DNA from: JAFIEN01 sp051859505
GTDB taxonomy: Bacteria > Pseudomonadota > Alphaproteobacteria > Rhodobacterales > Rhodobacteraceae
Length of the DNA stretch: 64,000 nucleotides
NCBI GenBank assembly: GCA_051859505.1
Contig: JBHYFN010000011.1
Coordinates: forward strand, 40,743 to 104,742
Reading direction: 5' to 3'
Shown here: positions 50,305-59,307 of the stretch, piece after piece
Layout: every line of letters starts with the position of its first letter
Numbering within the stretch: position 1 is the first letter of the stretch
Notes under the pieces: generated by a model
What the model was told of the DNA's origin: nothing
Databases searched by the model: none
The model's input: only the letters and a program-made list of their open reading frames with translations
Translations under genes and position numbers: made by a program

Positions 50305-53300
50305 ATGCCCGAGAACGACCACCAGCAGCCTCGCCGCAGCCTTGGCGAGGAGGGCTTTGTCCCCAACCCCCGCGCCCCTTTCGTGGAACTGGGGCTGACC
50401 TCGTGCTTTTCCTTCCTGCGCGGCGCCTCGGATGCCGTGGACCTTGCCGCCACCGCCTGGGCCCAAGGATACGACGCCATCGGCCTGGCCGATCTGAACA
50501 CGCTGGCCGGGGTCGTGCGGATCCATACCGAGGGCAGGAAGGCCGCGCTGAAGCCTCTCATCGGCGCGCGGATCGTGCTGCTGACGGGCGAGGCTTTCCT
50601 GGCCTATCCCGTCGACCGCGCCGCCTATGGCCGGCTGTCGCGCCTGATCTCGAAGGGTCGGCGCCATGATCCGGAAGGCCGCTGGCAGGAGAAGGGGCGC
50701 TGCGATCTGACGCTTGACGATCTGGCGGCAGCCCAGGAGGGGCTGCAGCTGATCGCCCTGCCGCCCGATGATCCTGACGGTTTCGCCCGCGCCCTGCCGC
50801 GCCTTGTGCGCCGCCTGCCGTCGCTTCGCCATATCGCCGCGCGCTATCTTTATCGTGGCGACGACCGTGGGCGGATCACCGCGCTCGACCGGCTGGCGCG
50901 TGCCCAGGGCCTTGCGATCCTGGCCACCAATGACGTCCTTTACCACGCGCCCGAGCGCCGCCCTTTGCAGGATGTGATGACCTGCATCCGCGAGAAATGC
51001 ACGCTCTCCGAGGCGGGCTTCCGGCTGGAACCCAATGCCGAGCGGCATCTGAAATCGCCCGAAGAGATGGTGCGCCTCTTCTCCGAATGGCCGCATGCGA
51101 TCCGCGCCGCGCGCGCGGTGGCGGATGCCTGTCGCTTCGACCTTGAGGAGCTGAAATACGAATACCCCCGCGAGGTGATCCCCGAGGGGCGCAGCCCGCA
51201 GGACTATCTCGAGGAGCTGACATGGGCCGGCGCCGCGCGCCGCTATCCCGGCGGTGTGCCGCCCGAGACGCGGGCGACGCTCGACAAGGAACTGGCGATG
51301 ATCGCCAAGCTCGACATCGCGCGCTATTTCCTGACCATCCATGACATCATCCGCTTTGCCCGCGAGGAAGCGCAGCCCCCGATCCTGTGCCAGGGGCGCG
51401 GCTCGGCCGCCAATTCCGCCGTCTGCTATGTGCTGGGCATCACCGCGGTCGACCCCGCGCAGCACCAGTTGCTTTTCGAGCGTTTCATCAGCGAGGAGCG
51501 GAAGGAGCCGCCCGATATCGACGTCGATTTCGAGCATGAACGCCGCGAGGAGGTGATCCAGCATATCTATCAGAAATACGGCCGTGAGCGCGCGGGCCTT
51601 TGCGCCACCGTCATCCACTATCGCCCGCGATCCGCGATCCGCGAGGTGGGCAAGGTCATGGGCCTGTCCGAGGATGTGACGGGCGCGCTTGCCCGCACCA
51701 TCTGGGGCTCCTGGGGCAAGGAGGTGAACGGCACCCATGTGGCCGAGGCGGGGCTGGACCTCTCGGATCCGGTGCTGCGGCGCACGATCATCCTGGCGCA
51801 GCAGCTGATCGGGATGCCGCGCCATCTGGGCCAGCATGTGGGCGGCTTCATCCTGACCGAACGCCCGCTGACCGAGACCGTGCCCATCGGCAACGGCGCC
51901 ATGCCCGAGCGCAGTTTCATCGAATGGGACAAGGACGATATCGACGCGCTGGGCATCCTCAAGGTCGATATCCTGGCCCTTGGCATGCTCACCTGCATCC
52001 GCAAGGCCTTTGACCTGATCGCGGCGCATTACGGCCAGCGCTACGACCTTGCCACCGTCCCGCAAGAGGATCCGCGGGTCTATGACATGCTGTGCAAGGG
52101 GGATTCCATCGGCGTCTTTCAGGTGGAAAGCCGGGCGCAGATGAACATGCTGCCGCGCCTGCGGCCGCGCACCTTCTATGACCTGGTGATCGAGGTGGCC
52201 ATCGTCCGCCCCGGCCCCATTCAGGGCGACATGGTCCACCCCTACCTGCGCCGGCGCAGCGGGGAGGAGGCGGTGGACTACCCCTCGCCCGCCCCGCCGC
52301 ATGATCCCGAAGAGCTCAAGCACATTCTCGGCCGCACCCTTGGCGTGCCGATCTTTCAGGAACAGGCGATGAAGATCGCGATCGAGGCGGCGCAATTCTC
52401 GCCCGCCGAGGCGAATGAATTGCGCAAGGCGATGGCGACCTTCCGGTCGCGCGGCACCATCGGGCTGCTCGAGGACAAGATGGTGGGCCGCATGGTCGCG
52501 CGCGGCTATGACGAGGAGTTCGCGCGGCGCTGTTTTGACCAGATCAAGGGTTTCGGCGAATACGGCTTTCCCGAAAGCCATGCGGCGAGTTTCGCGCAGT
52601 TGGTTTATGTCTCGAGCTGGCTCAAGTGCCATTTTCCCGATGTCTTCGGGACGGCGCTGCTCAATTCCCAGCCGATGGGGTTCTACGCCCCCGCCCAGAT
52701 CGTGCGCGACATGGTGAACCACGGGGTCACGGTGCGCGCGCCGGATGTGAATTTCTCGGACTGGGATACGACGCTGGAACCGATCTCGACCGGGGGCCTT
52801 GCCGTGCGTCTGGGCCTGCGCCAGATCGGGGGCTTGCCGGTGGCCGCCGCCGCGCGCCTGCTGGCCGCGCGGGATGCGCCCTTCGAGAGCATCCCCGACC
52901 TCAAGACCCGCGCGGGGCTGTCGGCCGCGCATGTTCGCAGGCTGGCCGAGGGGGATGCGATGCGCTCGATGTTCATCGACCGGCGGCAGGCCTTGTGGGA
53001 GGCGAAGGGGCTGCGCGACGCGCCGGACCTGCCGCTCTTTCGGGACGGGACGGACGAGGGGGCGGAAGGGTCGGTGCCGCTGCCGGTGATGCCGCTGCGC
53101 GAACAGGTGGTGGCCGATTACCAGACGTTGCGGCTGTCGCTGAAGGCGCATCCGATGGCCTTCCTGCGCAAAAGCCTGCGCCGTCAGGGCTATGCCGCCT
53201 GTTCCGATCTGGCCCATGCGCGCGACCGGCAGCGGTTGAAGCTTGCGGGCCTCGTGCTGGTGCGGCAGCGGCCCGGCACGGCCAAGGGGGTCTGTTTCAT

Positions 53301-53631
53301 CACGCTCGAGGATGAAACCGGCACCGCCAATCTGGTGATCTGGCCCAAGGTGATGGAGGCCTTCCGCAAGGTCGTGATGCAATCGCGGCTTCTGGTGATC
53401 CACGGCACCGTCCAGCGCGATGTCGAGATCGTGCATGTCGTGGCCGAACGGCTGGAGGATCGCTCGGACGCGCTTTTGCGCCTCTCGCCCGACGGGATCG
53501 CGCCCTCTCTCGCCCATGCCGACGAGGTGAACCGGCCGCAGGGCAGCGATCTGGCCAATCCGATGTCCGCCGCGCATCAGGGGCATCCGCGCAACATCCG
53601 TGTGATCCCGAAAAGCCGGGATTTCCACTGA
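50305..53631 (+). CDS. dnaE2: Error-prone DNA polymerase DnaE2
   Basis: A 1108-residue C-family polymerase that copies damaged DNA during the SOS response. The N-terminal PHP domain opens FVELGLTSCFSFLRGASDAVD; the polymerase aspartates are in PPDIDVDFEHE (Asp404, Asp406, Asp408). QHVGGFILTERPL and FPESHAASFAQLVYVSSWLK are family landmarks, and the OB-fold near the end reads GVCFITLEDETGTANLVIWP. It is the last gene of the imuA-imuB-dnaE2 cassette but lies 269 bases after imuB, beyond two repeats that could weaken read-through. Confidence 0.96.
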   Translation: MPENDHQQPRRSLGEEGFVPNPRAPFVELGLTSCFSFLRGASDAVDLAATAWAQGYDAIGLADLNTLAGVVRIHTEGRKAALKPLIGARIVLLTGEAFLAYPVDRAAYGRLSRLISKGRRHDPEGRWQEKGRCDLTLDDLAAAQEGLQLIALPPDDPDGFARALPRLVRRLPSLRHIAARYLYRGDDRGRITALDRLARAQGLAILATNDVLYHAPERRPLQDVMTCIREKCTLSEAGFRLEPNAERHLKSPEEMVRLFSEWPHAIRAARAVADACRFDLEELKYEYPREVIPEGRSPQDYLEELTWAGAARRYPGGVPPETRATLDKELAMIAKLDIARYFLTIHDIIRFAREEAQPPILCQGRGSAANSAVCYVLGITAVDPAQHQLLFERFISEERKEPPDIDVDFEHERREEVIQHIYQKYGRERAGLCATVIHYRPRSAIREVGKVMGLSEDVTGALARTIWGSWGKEVNGTHVAEAGLDLSDPVLRRTIILAQQLIGMPRHLGQHVGGFILTERPLTETVPIGNGAMPERSFIEWDKDDIDALGILKVDILALGMLTCIRKAFDLIAAHYGQRYDLATVPQEDPRVYDMLCKGDSIGVFQVESRAQMNMLPRLRPRTFYDLVIEVAIVRPGPIQGDMVHPYLRRRSGEEAVDYPSPAPPHDPEELKHILGRTLGVPIFQEQAMKIAIEAAQFSPAEANELRKAMATFRSRGTIGLLEDKMVGRMVARGYDEEFARRCFDQIKGFGEYGFPESHAASFAQLVYVSSWLKCHFPDVFGTALLNSQPMGFYAPAQIVRDMVNHGVTVRAPDVNFSDWDTTLEPISTGGLAVRLGLRQIGGLPVAAAARLLAARDAPFESIPDLKTRAGLSAAHVRRLAEGDAMRSMFIDRRQALWEAKGLRDAPDLPLFRDGTDEGAEGSVPLPVMPLREQVVADYQTLRLSLKAHPMAFLRKSLRRQGYAACSDLAHARDRQRLKLAGLVLVRQRPGTAKGVCFITLEDETGTANLVIWPKVMEAFRKVVMQSRLLVIHGTVQRDVEIVHVVAERLEDRSDALLRLSPDGIAPSLAHADEVNRPQGSDLANPMSAAHQGHPRNIRVIPKSRDFH

Positions 53632-53745
53632 GGCGTGGCGGCCAACCGGGGCCGGCGCCCAAAGATTAGGCAAATGCCGGATTCCGGGCAGCCCCCGGGC
53701 CAAAGCCCGCTTGCCAGCCCGCATTTCCCCCGTAAGATCGGGCAC

Positions 53746-55212
53746 ATGACGCAGGCACACCTCTATGACGAAATGTGGGGCCACGGGCAGGTTCAGGCCC
53801 TGGGCGAGGGGCCGGCGCAGGTGCAATATGCGGGCCTGCGCGATCCCTATGCCCGGTTCGACGACTGGCTGAAGGGCGAGGATCCGGCCCGTCTGCGCCG
53901 CAAGCAGCGCGAGGCCGAAGAGGTGTTTCGCCTGACCGGGATCACCTTCAACGTCTATGGCCGGGCCGAGGCGGCCGAGCGGCTGATCCCCTTCGACATC
54001 ATCCCCCGCATCATCGCCGCGCGCGAATGGCAGCGCCTTGCCCGCGGGATCGAGCAGCGGGTGCGCGCGATCAACGCCTTCCTGCACGACATCTATCACC
54101 GCCAGGAGATCATCCGCGCCGGCCGCCTGCCGGCCGAGATGGTGGCCCGCAACGCAGCCTTCCTGCCGCAGATGATCGGCGTGGCCCCCCCGGGCGGGAT
54201 CTATACCCATATCGTCGGCGTCGATCTGGTGCGCACCGGCGAGGACGAATTCTTTGTCCTCGAGGACAATGCCCGCACGCCCTCGGGTGTGAGCTACATG
54301 CTCGAGAACCGGGAAACCATGCTGCAGATGTTTCCCGAGCTTTTCTCGAAGAACCGGGTCAAGCCGGTCAGCAACTATCCGCGCCTTCTGCACCGCAGCC
54401 TCTCGGCCTGCGCGCCTCCTGCCACGAAAGGCACGCCGGTGGTGGCGATCCTGACGCCGGGCATCTACAATTCGGCCTATTACGAGCACAGTTTCCTCGC
54501 CGATCAGATGGGCGTCGAGCTGGTCGAAGGCCACGACCTGCGCGTCGTCGATGGCCGCGTGGCGATGCGCACGACCCAAGGCTATCAGCCGATCGACGTG
54601 CTTTATCGCCGGGTCGATGACGACTACCTTGATCCCCTGAACTTCAACCCCGACAGCGCCTTGGGCGTGCCGGGCATCATGGATGTCTACCGCGCGGGCG
54701 GCATCACGCTGGCCAATGCGCCCGGCACCGGGATTGCCGACGACAAGGCGATCTACAGCTACATGCCCGATATCGTTGAGTTTTATACCGGCGAACGCGC
54801 GATCCTGCAGAACGTCCCCACCTGGCGCTGCAACGAGGCGGAGGCGCTGGCCTATGTGCTCGACCACCTCTCCGAGCTTGTGGTGAAAGAGGTGCATGGA
54901 TCGGGCGGCTATGGGATGCTGATCGGGCCGACCGCCTCGAAGAAAGAGCTGGCCGAGTTCCGCGCCAAGCTGAAGGCCCGCCCCGGCAATTACATCGCCC
55001 AGCCGACGCTTTCCCTCTCGACCGTGCCGATCTTCAGCAAGGCCGGTCTTGCGCCGCGCCATGTGGACCTGCGGCCCTTCGTCCTCGTCTCGCCCGAGGG
55101 GGTCACGATCACGCCGGGCGGCCTGACGCGGGTCGCGCTCAAGAAGGGCAGCCTTGTCGTCAATTCCAGCCAGGGAGGCGGCACCAAGGATACCTGGGTG
55201 CTGGAGGACTAG
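53746..55212 (+). CDS. Circularly permuted ATP-grasp protein
   Basis: A 488-residue protein of the circularly permuted ATP-grasp type 1 family (COG2308). It contains FEDNAR-like metal site as FFVLEDNARTPSGVSYMLENR, the conserved RRVDDDYLDPL, and the C-terminal GSGGYGMLIGPTASKKELAEF with Lys/Gly loop for ATP. ATP-grasp enzymes join an acid to an amine with ATP; the family is predicted to make a peptide-like tag or metabolite. It opens a tight set with an alpha-E protein (4-base gap), a transglutaminase and an Anbu protease, an arrangement described in amidoligase surveys. ATG 53746 fits the conserved N-terminus (YDEMWG). Confidence 0.88.
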   Translation: MTQAHLYDEMWGHGQVQALGEGPAQVQYAGLRDPYARFDDWLKGEDPARLRRKQREAEEVFRLTGITFNVYGRAEAAERLIPFDIIPRIIAAREWQRLARGIEQRVRAINAFLHDIYHRQEIIRAGRLPAEMVARNAAFLPQMIGVAPPGGIYTHIVGVDLVRTGEDEFFVLEDNARTPSGVSYMLENRETMLQMFPELFSKNRVKPVSNYPRLLHRSLSACAPPATKGTPVVAILTPGIYNSAYYEHSFLADQMGVELVEGHDLRVVDGRVAMRTTQGYQPIDVLYRRVDDDYLDPLNFNPDSALGVPGIMDVYRAGGITLANAPGTGIADDKAIYSYMPDIVEFYTGERAILQNVPTWRCNEAEALAYVLDHLSELVVKEVHGSGGYGMLIGPTASKKELAEFRAKLKARPGNYIAQPTLSLSTVPIFSKAGLAPRHVDLRPFVLVSPEGVTITPGGLTRVALKKGSLVVNSSQGGGTKDTWVLED

Positions 55213-55216
55213 GGCG

Positions 55217-56155
55217 ATGCTGGGCAAGACGGCGGGCGGGCTTTACTGGATGTTCCGCTATCTGGAACGCTCCGAGAATACCGCGCGGCTGGTCGAGGCG
55301 GGCCAGCGGATCGCGCTGACGCGGTCAAGCGCGGATGACGAATGGACCTCGGTCTTGCAGACGGCCTCGGTCCTTTGGGGCTATCAGCAGAAATACGACG
55401 AGGTGACGAAGGAAAACGCGATCGACTGGATGCTGCGCGACCGCGACAACCCTTCCTCCGTGCTGTCTGTGGTCGAATCCGCGCGCAACAATGCCCGGAT
55501 GGTGCGCACGGCGCTGACGCGCGAGGTCTGGGAAAGCGTCAACGACTGCTGGATGGCGCTGAAGGCAGCGCTGGCGCGGCGGGTCAGCGAACGCGACCTG
55601 CCCCATGTCCTCACGCTGATCCGGCAGAAATCGGCCTTCGTGCGCGGGGCCCTCACCGGCACGATGCTGCGCAATGACATCTACAATTTCGCCCGCATCG
55701 GCACCTTCATCGAACGCGCCGACAACACCGCCCGGATTCTCGACGTGAAATACTGGGTGCTTCTGCCCTCGGCCCAGGCGGTGGGGTCGAACCTCGACAA
55801 TGTGCAATGGGAAACCATCCTGCGCTCGGTCAGTGCCGAGGGCGGGTTTCGCATGACCTATGGCCAAAGCGCGCGGCCCCGCGAGATCGCGCAGTTCCTG
55901 ATCCTCGACAAGCGGATGCCGCGCAGCCTTGCCTTCTGCGCCGAGAAGGTGGCCGACAATCTGGGCTATCTCGCCGCCGATTACGGCGAGCGGCTGATGG
56001 TGCATGACATGGCGGATCGCCTTTCGGACGGCGCGCTTGATATCAGCATCGACCAGATCATCGAAAGCGGGCTGCACGAATATATCCAGGATTTCCTTGC
56101 CGCCACCGCCGCCATCGGCGCGCAGACCGAAATCGACTATCGGTTCTATGAATGA
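55217..56155 (+). CDS. Alpha-E domain protein (DUF403)
   Basis: A 312-residue all-alpha protein of the DUF403/alpha-E family. The N-terminus MLGKTAGGLYWMFRYLERSENTARL is nearly invariant in the family, and FIERADNTARILDVKYWVLLP is the second landmark. It nearly always accompanies circularly permuted ATP-grasp proteins; catalytic activity is not established, and it may be a partner subunit. Overlap or spacing with neighbours is only a few bases, indicating an operon. Confidence 0.9.
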   Translation: MLGKTAGGLYWMFRYLERSENTARLVEAGQRIALTRSSADDEWTSVLQTASVLWGYQQKYDEVTKENAIDWMLRDRDNPSSVLSVVESARNNARMVRTALTREVWESVNDCWMALKAALARRVSERDLPHVLTLIRQKSAFVRGALTGTMLRNDIYNFARIGTFIERADNTARILDVKYWVLLPSAQAVGSNLDNVQWETILRSVSAEGGFRMTYGQSARPREIAQFLILDKRMPRSLAFCAEKVADNLGYLAADYGERLMVHDMADRLSDGALDISIDQIIESGLHEYIQDFLAATAAIGAQTEIDYRFYE

Positions 56156-56177
56156 GCCGGCTGCCGGGAAAATGCCG

Positions 56178-56990
56178 ATGCGCCTGAAGATCAGCCATGT
56201 GACGACCTATGACTATGACGCCCCGGTGCCCTATGCGCTCCAGCAATTGCGCCTCACGCCCAAGTCGCATGGCTTTCAGCGGATCCTTGACTGGTCGACC
56301 CTCGTGACGGGCGGGCAGAAGGAGCTGAGCTTCGAGGATCACCACCGCAACACCGTCGATCTGGTCAGCTTCGATCCCGGCACCACAAGCGTCACCATCC
56401 GCTGCGAGGGCGAGGTGAAGCTGACCGAAACCCATGGCGTTGTCGGCGCGCATGGCGGTTTCGCCCCGCTCTGGCTGTTTCAGCGGGTGACGCCGCTGAC
56501 CCGCGCCGGAACCGGCTGCCGGCGGCTGATCGCCCAGGCGCAGGAAGCCGCCCCCGAGAGCGAGGGGGTGCTTGCGCGGATCCATGCGCTGATGGCCGTG
56601 GTGGCCGAGGTCGTGGCCTACAAACCCGGCGAAAGCAGCGTGACCAGCACCGCGGAAGAGGCGCTGGCAGCGGGCTTTGGCGTTTGTCAGGACCATGCCC
56701 ATGTGATGATCGCCTGCGCGCGCGCGATGGGCCTGCCGGCGCGCTATGTCTCGGGGTACCTCATGATGGAGGATCGCATCCATCAGGAGGCGACCCATGC
56801 CTGGGCCGAAGTGCATCTGCCCGATCTGGGCTGGGTGGGGTTCGACGCGGCCAATGGCATCTGCCCCGATCTGCGCTATGTGCGGGTGGCGACCGGGCTT
56901 GACTATGCCGAGGCGGCGCCGGTATCGGGCATGCGGTTCGGGGCGGGCGGCGAAAGGCTGACGGTCGAACTGGCCGTACAGCAGCAATAG
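56178..56990 (+). CDS. Transglutaminase-like peptidase family protein
   Basis: A 270-residue protein with a bacterial transglutaminase-like N-terminal beta domain (MRLKISHVTTYDYDAPVPYAL) and a papain-like C-terminal part. The Cys-His-Asp triad is visible in GFGVCQDHAHV, EATHAWAEVHL and VGFDAANG. Family members act as cysteine proteases or amidases; with ATP-grasp partners it may hydrolyse or trim the product peptide. ATG 56178 gives the conserved start; 56148 and 56172 are alternatives that overlap the alpha-E gene. Confidence 0.88.
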   Translation: MRLKISHVTTYDYDAPVPYALQQLRLTPKSHGFQRILDWSTLVTGGQKELSFEDHHRNTVDLVSFDPGTTSVTIRCEGEVKLTETHGVVGAHGGFAPLWLFQRVTPLTRAGTGCRRLIAQAQEAAPESEGVLARIHALMAVVAEVVAYKPGESSVTSTAEEALAAGFGVCQDHAHVMIACARAMGLPARYVSGYLMMEDRIHQEATHAWAEVHLPDLGWVGFDAANGICPDLRYVRVATGLDYAEAAPVSGMRFGAGGERLTVELAVQQQ

Positions 56991-57011
56991 GCAGAAGGCA
57001 GGCATTCGGAC

Positions 57012-57743
57012 ATGACCTATTGCGTCGGCATGCGGCTGGATCGCGGACTTGTCTTCATGTCCGACACGCGCACCAATGCGGGGGTCGACAATATCTCGAC
57101 CTATCGCAAGCTGTTCTCCTGGCAGGACGAGGGCGACAGCGTCGTGACCCTTCTGACCGCCGGGAACCTGGCCACGACGCAATCCGTCGTCAGCCTGATC
57201 GAGGAACGGATGAAGGCGCCGGGCGACCGCTCGCCCTCGATCCTCGGGCTGCCGTCGATGTATCAGGTGGCCCGCCTCGTGGGCCAGACCCTGCGCGAGG
57301 TGATCGCCCAGCATGCCCAGACCGGGCAGATGGCCGACAGCGCCTTCAACGCCTCGATCATCGTCGGCGGGCAGGTCAAGGGCAGCGAGCCGCGGCTGTT
57401 TCTGGTCTATCCCGAGGGCAATTTCATCGAAGCGGGCGAGGATACCCCCTTCCTCCAGATCGGAGAGACGAAATACGGCCGCCCCATCCTCGTGCGCGCC
57501 TATGATCCGGCAATGAGCTTCGAGGCGGCGGTCAAGCTTCTGCTGGTCAGTTTCGATTCGACGATCAAGGCCAATCTCTCGGTCGATCTGCCGATCGACG
57601 TGCAGATCTACGAACGCGACAGCCTGCGCCTGGGCCAGGCCTTCCGGGTGCAGCGCGACGACCCCTATTACCGCAGCATCTCGAGCGGGTGGGGCGATGC
57701 GCTGAAGACCGCCTTCGACAGCCTGCCCGATCCGACCTTCTAG
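57012..57743 (+). CDS. Anbu, proteasome-type protease
   Basis: A 243-residue member of the Anbu (ancestral beta subunit) family, related to proteasome beta and HslV. The N-terminus MTYCVGMRLDRGLVFMSDTRTNAG gives threonine 2 as nucleophile once Met is removed, and the catalytic lysine segment is STYRKLFSW. Anbu assembles helical or ring-like oligomers; its natural substrate is unknown. The family is typically linked with ATP-grasp, alpha-E and transglutaminase genes, exactly as here. It lies 21 bases after the transglutaminase gene and 15 before a phosphatase gene. Confidence 0.92.
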   Translation: MTYCVGMRLDRGLVFMSDTRTNAGVDNISTYRKLFSWQDEGDSVVTLLTAGNLATTQSVVSLIEERMKAPGDRSPSILGLPSMYQVARLVGQTLREVIAQHAQTGQMADSAFNASIIVGGQVKGSEPRLFLVYPEGNFIEAGEDTPFLQIGETKYGRPILVRAYDPAMSFEAAVKLLLVSFDSTIKANLSVDLPIDVQIYERDSLRLGQAFRVQRDDPYYRSISSGWGDALKTAFDSLPDPTF

Positions 57744-57758
57744 GACGGGGCCCGCATC

Positions 57759-58532
57759 ATGACCTGCTATGCCATCGGCGATATCCACGGCCAGCTTGAT
57801 CTTCTGGCCGGCGCCCATGCCCTGATCCGGGCCGACCGCCGCCGCACCGGCGATATGGCCGCCCCCGTCGTGCATCTGGGGGATCTGGTGGATCGCGGGC
57901 CGGAAAGTGCGGCGGTGATCGAATATATCGGCGCAGGCCCCGCCGATGGCACCCGCTGGATCACGATCCGGGGCAATCACGACTACATGTTCCGCCTGTT
58001 CCTGCAGGACAGCCCCGGCCGCGATCCCCATCTGCGCCCCGATCTCGACTGGCTCGATCCCCGTCTGGGCGGGGTCGAAACGCTGGCGAGCTATGGCGTG
58101 GCGGCCGCCGATCAACGCCCCTTGGCCGAGGTTCATGCCGAGGCCCGCGCCCGCGTGCCCGCTGCCCATCTGGCCTTTCTTGATGCCGCACTTCCGGCCG
58201 TTGCCATCGGGCAGGCTTTCCTGACCCATGCCGGCGTTCTTCCCGGCCTCGCGCTTGACCGGCAGGAGGCGCAGGATCTGATGTGGATCCGCCAGCCTTT
58301 TTTGCAGGATACCGCCGATCACGGCGCGCTGATCGTGCATGGCCACACGCCCGAAGGCGAAGAGCCGCGCCATTTCGGCAACCGCCTTTCGGTGGATACG
58401 GGGGCGGCCTATGGCGGCCCGCTCTCGGTCGTGGTGATCGAGGGGCGCGCGGCCTGGCACCTCACGCCCGAGGGGCGGGTGCCCCTGCCGCCGCCTCAGT
58501 CGCCGCTTCAGTCGCCTAATCCCGATCCCTGA
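57759..58532 (+). CDS. PPP-type metallophosphatase
   Basis: A 257-residue calcineurin-like phosphatase of the bacterial Ser/Thr or Ap4A-type PPP family. Motifs are GDIHG (residues 7-11), GDLVDRG, GNHD, THAG and HGHTP. It could act on phosphoproteins, diadenosine tetraphosphate or another phosphate ester. It closes the Anbu cassette, with a 15-base gap suggesting co-transcription, and its 3' end overlaps pxpA on the other strand by 17 bases, an unusually tight convergent pair. Confidence 0.85.
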   Translation: MTCYAIGDIHGQLDLLAGAHALIRADRRRTGDMAAPVVHLGDLVDRGPESAAVIEYIGAGPADGTRWITIRGNHDYMFRLFLQDSPGRDPHLRPDLDWLDPRLGGVETLASYGVAAADQRPLAEVHAEARARVPAAHLAFLDAALPAVAIGQAFLTHAGVLPGLALDRQEAQDLMWIRQPFLQDTADHGALIVHGHTPEGEEPRHFGNRLSVDTGAAYGGPLSVVVIEGRAAWHLTPEGRVPLPPPQSPLQSPNPDP

Positions 58533-59298
58533 CATGGCCGGGCGCGGTGAGGGGCACCAGATCATGCCCCGCGGCCCCCAGCGCCGCCCGAACCGCCCCG
58601 GCCATCGCCACCGCCTCCGGCCCGTCGCCATGCACGCAGATGCTGTGAAAGGCGACCGGCAGGCATGCACCCCCGCGCGTCACGATCCCGCCCGCCTCGA
58701 CCATCGCCAGCACATGGGCGACAGCCTCCCCGGCCTCATGCAAGACGGCACCGGGCCTTGAGCGCGGGGTCAACTGGCCATCCTCTTCATAGCTGCGGTC
58801 GGCAAAGACCTCGCGCGCGACGCGCAGACCCGCCTCCCCCCCCGCATGGTCCAGCGCCGAAAGCGCGGGCGCCAGCAGGATCAACCCCGGATCCAGCGCC
58901 GCGATGGTGCGGGCGATGGTGCGGGCAAGGTCGGGATCGGCGGCGGCCCGGTTCGACAGCGCGCCATGCGGTTTGACATGGGTGACAGGCCAGCCGCAAA
59001 GCCGCCCCATCGCCACAAGCGCCCCGATCTGCGCCGCAAGCTGCGCCTCGACCTGATCGGGCCGCAGCGCCATCGGGCGCCGCCCGAAGCCGGCCAGATC
59101 GGGATAGCCGGGATGGGCCCCGATGCTGACGCCCTTCGACCGCGCGCCAATCACCGTGGCGCGCATCACATCGGCATCGCCCGCATGACCGCCACAGGCG
59201 ATATTGGCACTGTCGACCAGTTCCAGCATCGCCGCATCCGCCCCCATGACATAGGGACCCCAGCTTTCGCCCAGATCGGCATTCAGCGTGATGCGCAT
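58516..59298 (-). CDS. pxpA: 5-oxoprolinase subunit A (LamB/YcsF)
   Basis: PxpA with PxpB and PxpC hydrolyses 5-oxoproline to glutamate using ATP. The 260-residue protein starts MRITLNADLGESWG and has IACGGHAGD, GAHPGYPDLAGFGRR and VKPHGALSN, hallmarks of the family. It is last in the pxpB-pxpC-pxpA order, with nine bases after pxpC. Its end overlaps the convergent phosphatase gene by 17 bases. Confidence 0.94.
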   Translation of the reverse strand: MRITLNADLGESWGPYVMGADAAMLELVDSANIACGGHAGDADVMRATVIGARSKGVSIGAHPGYPDLAGFGRRPMALRPDQVEAQLAAQIGALVAMGRLCGWPVTHVKPHGALSNRAAADPDLARTIARTIAALDPGLILLAPALSALDHAGGEAGLRVAREVFADRSYEEDGQLTPRSRPGAVLHEAGEAVAHVLAMVEAGGIVTRGGACLPVAFHSICVHGDGPEAVAMAGAVRAALGAAGHDLVPLTAPGHVRDRD

Positions 59299-59307
59299 GG
59301 CTTCCCC

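Noticed and set aside
50200..55227. A 1675-codon minus-strand open frame across dnaE2 and the ATP-grasp gene
   Set aside because: It lies antisense to clearly conserved genes, is His/Arg/Gly/Pro-rich as expected for a shadow frame in GC-rich DNA, and matches no family.
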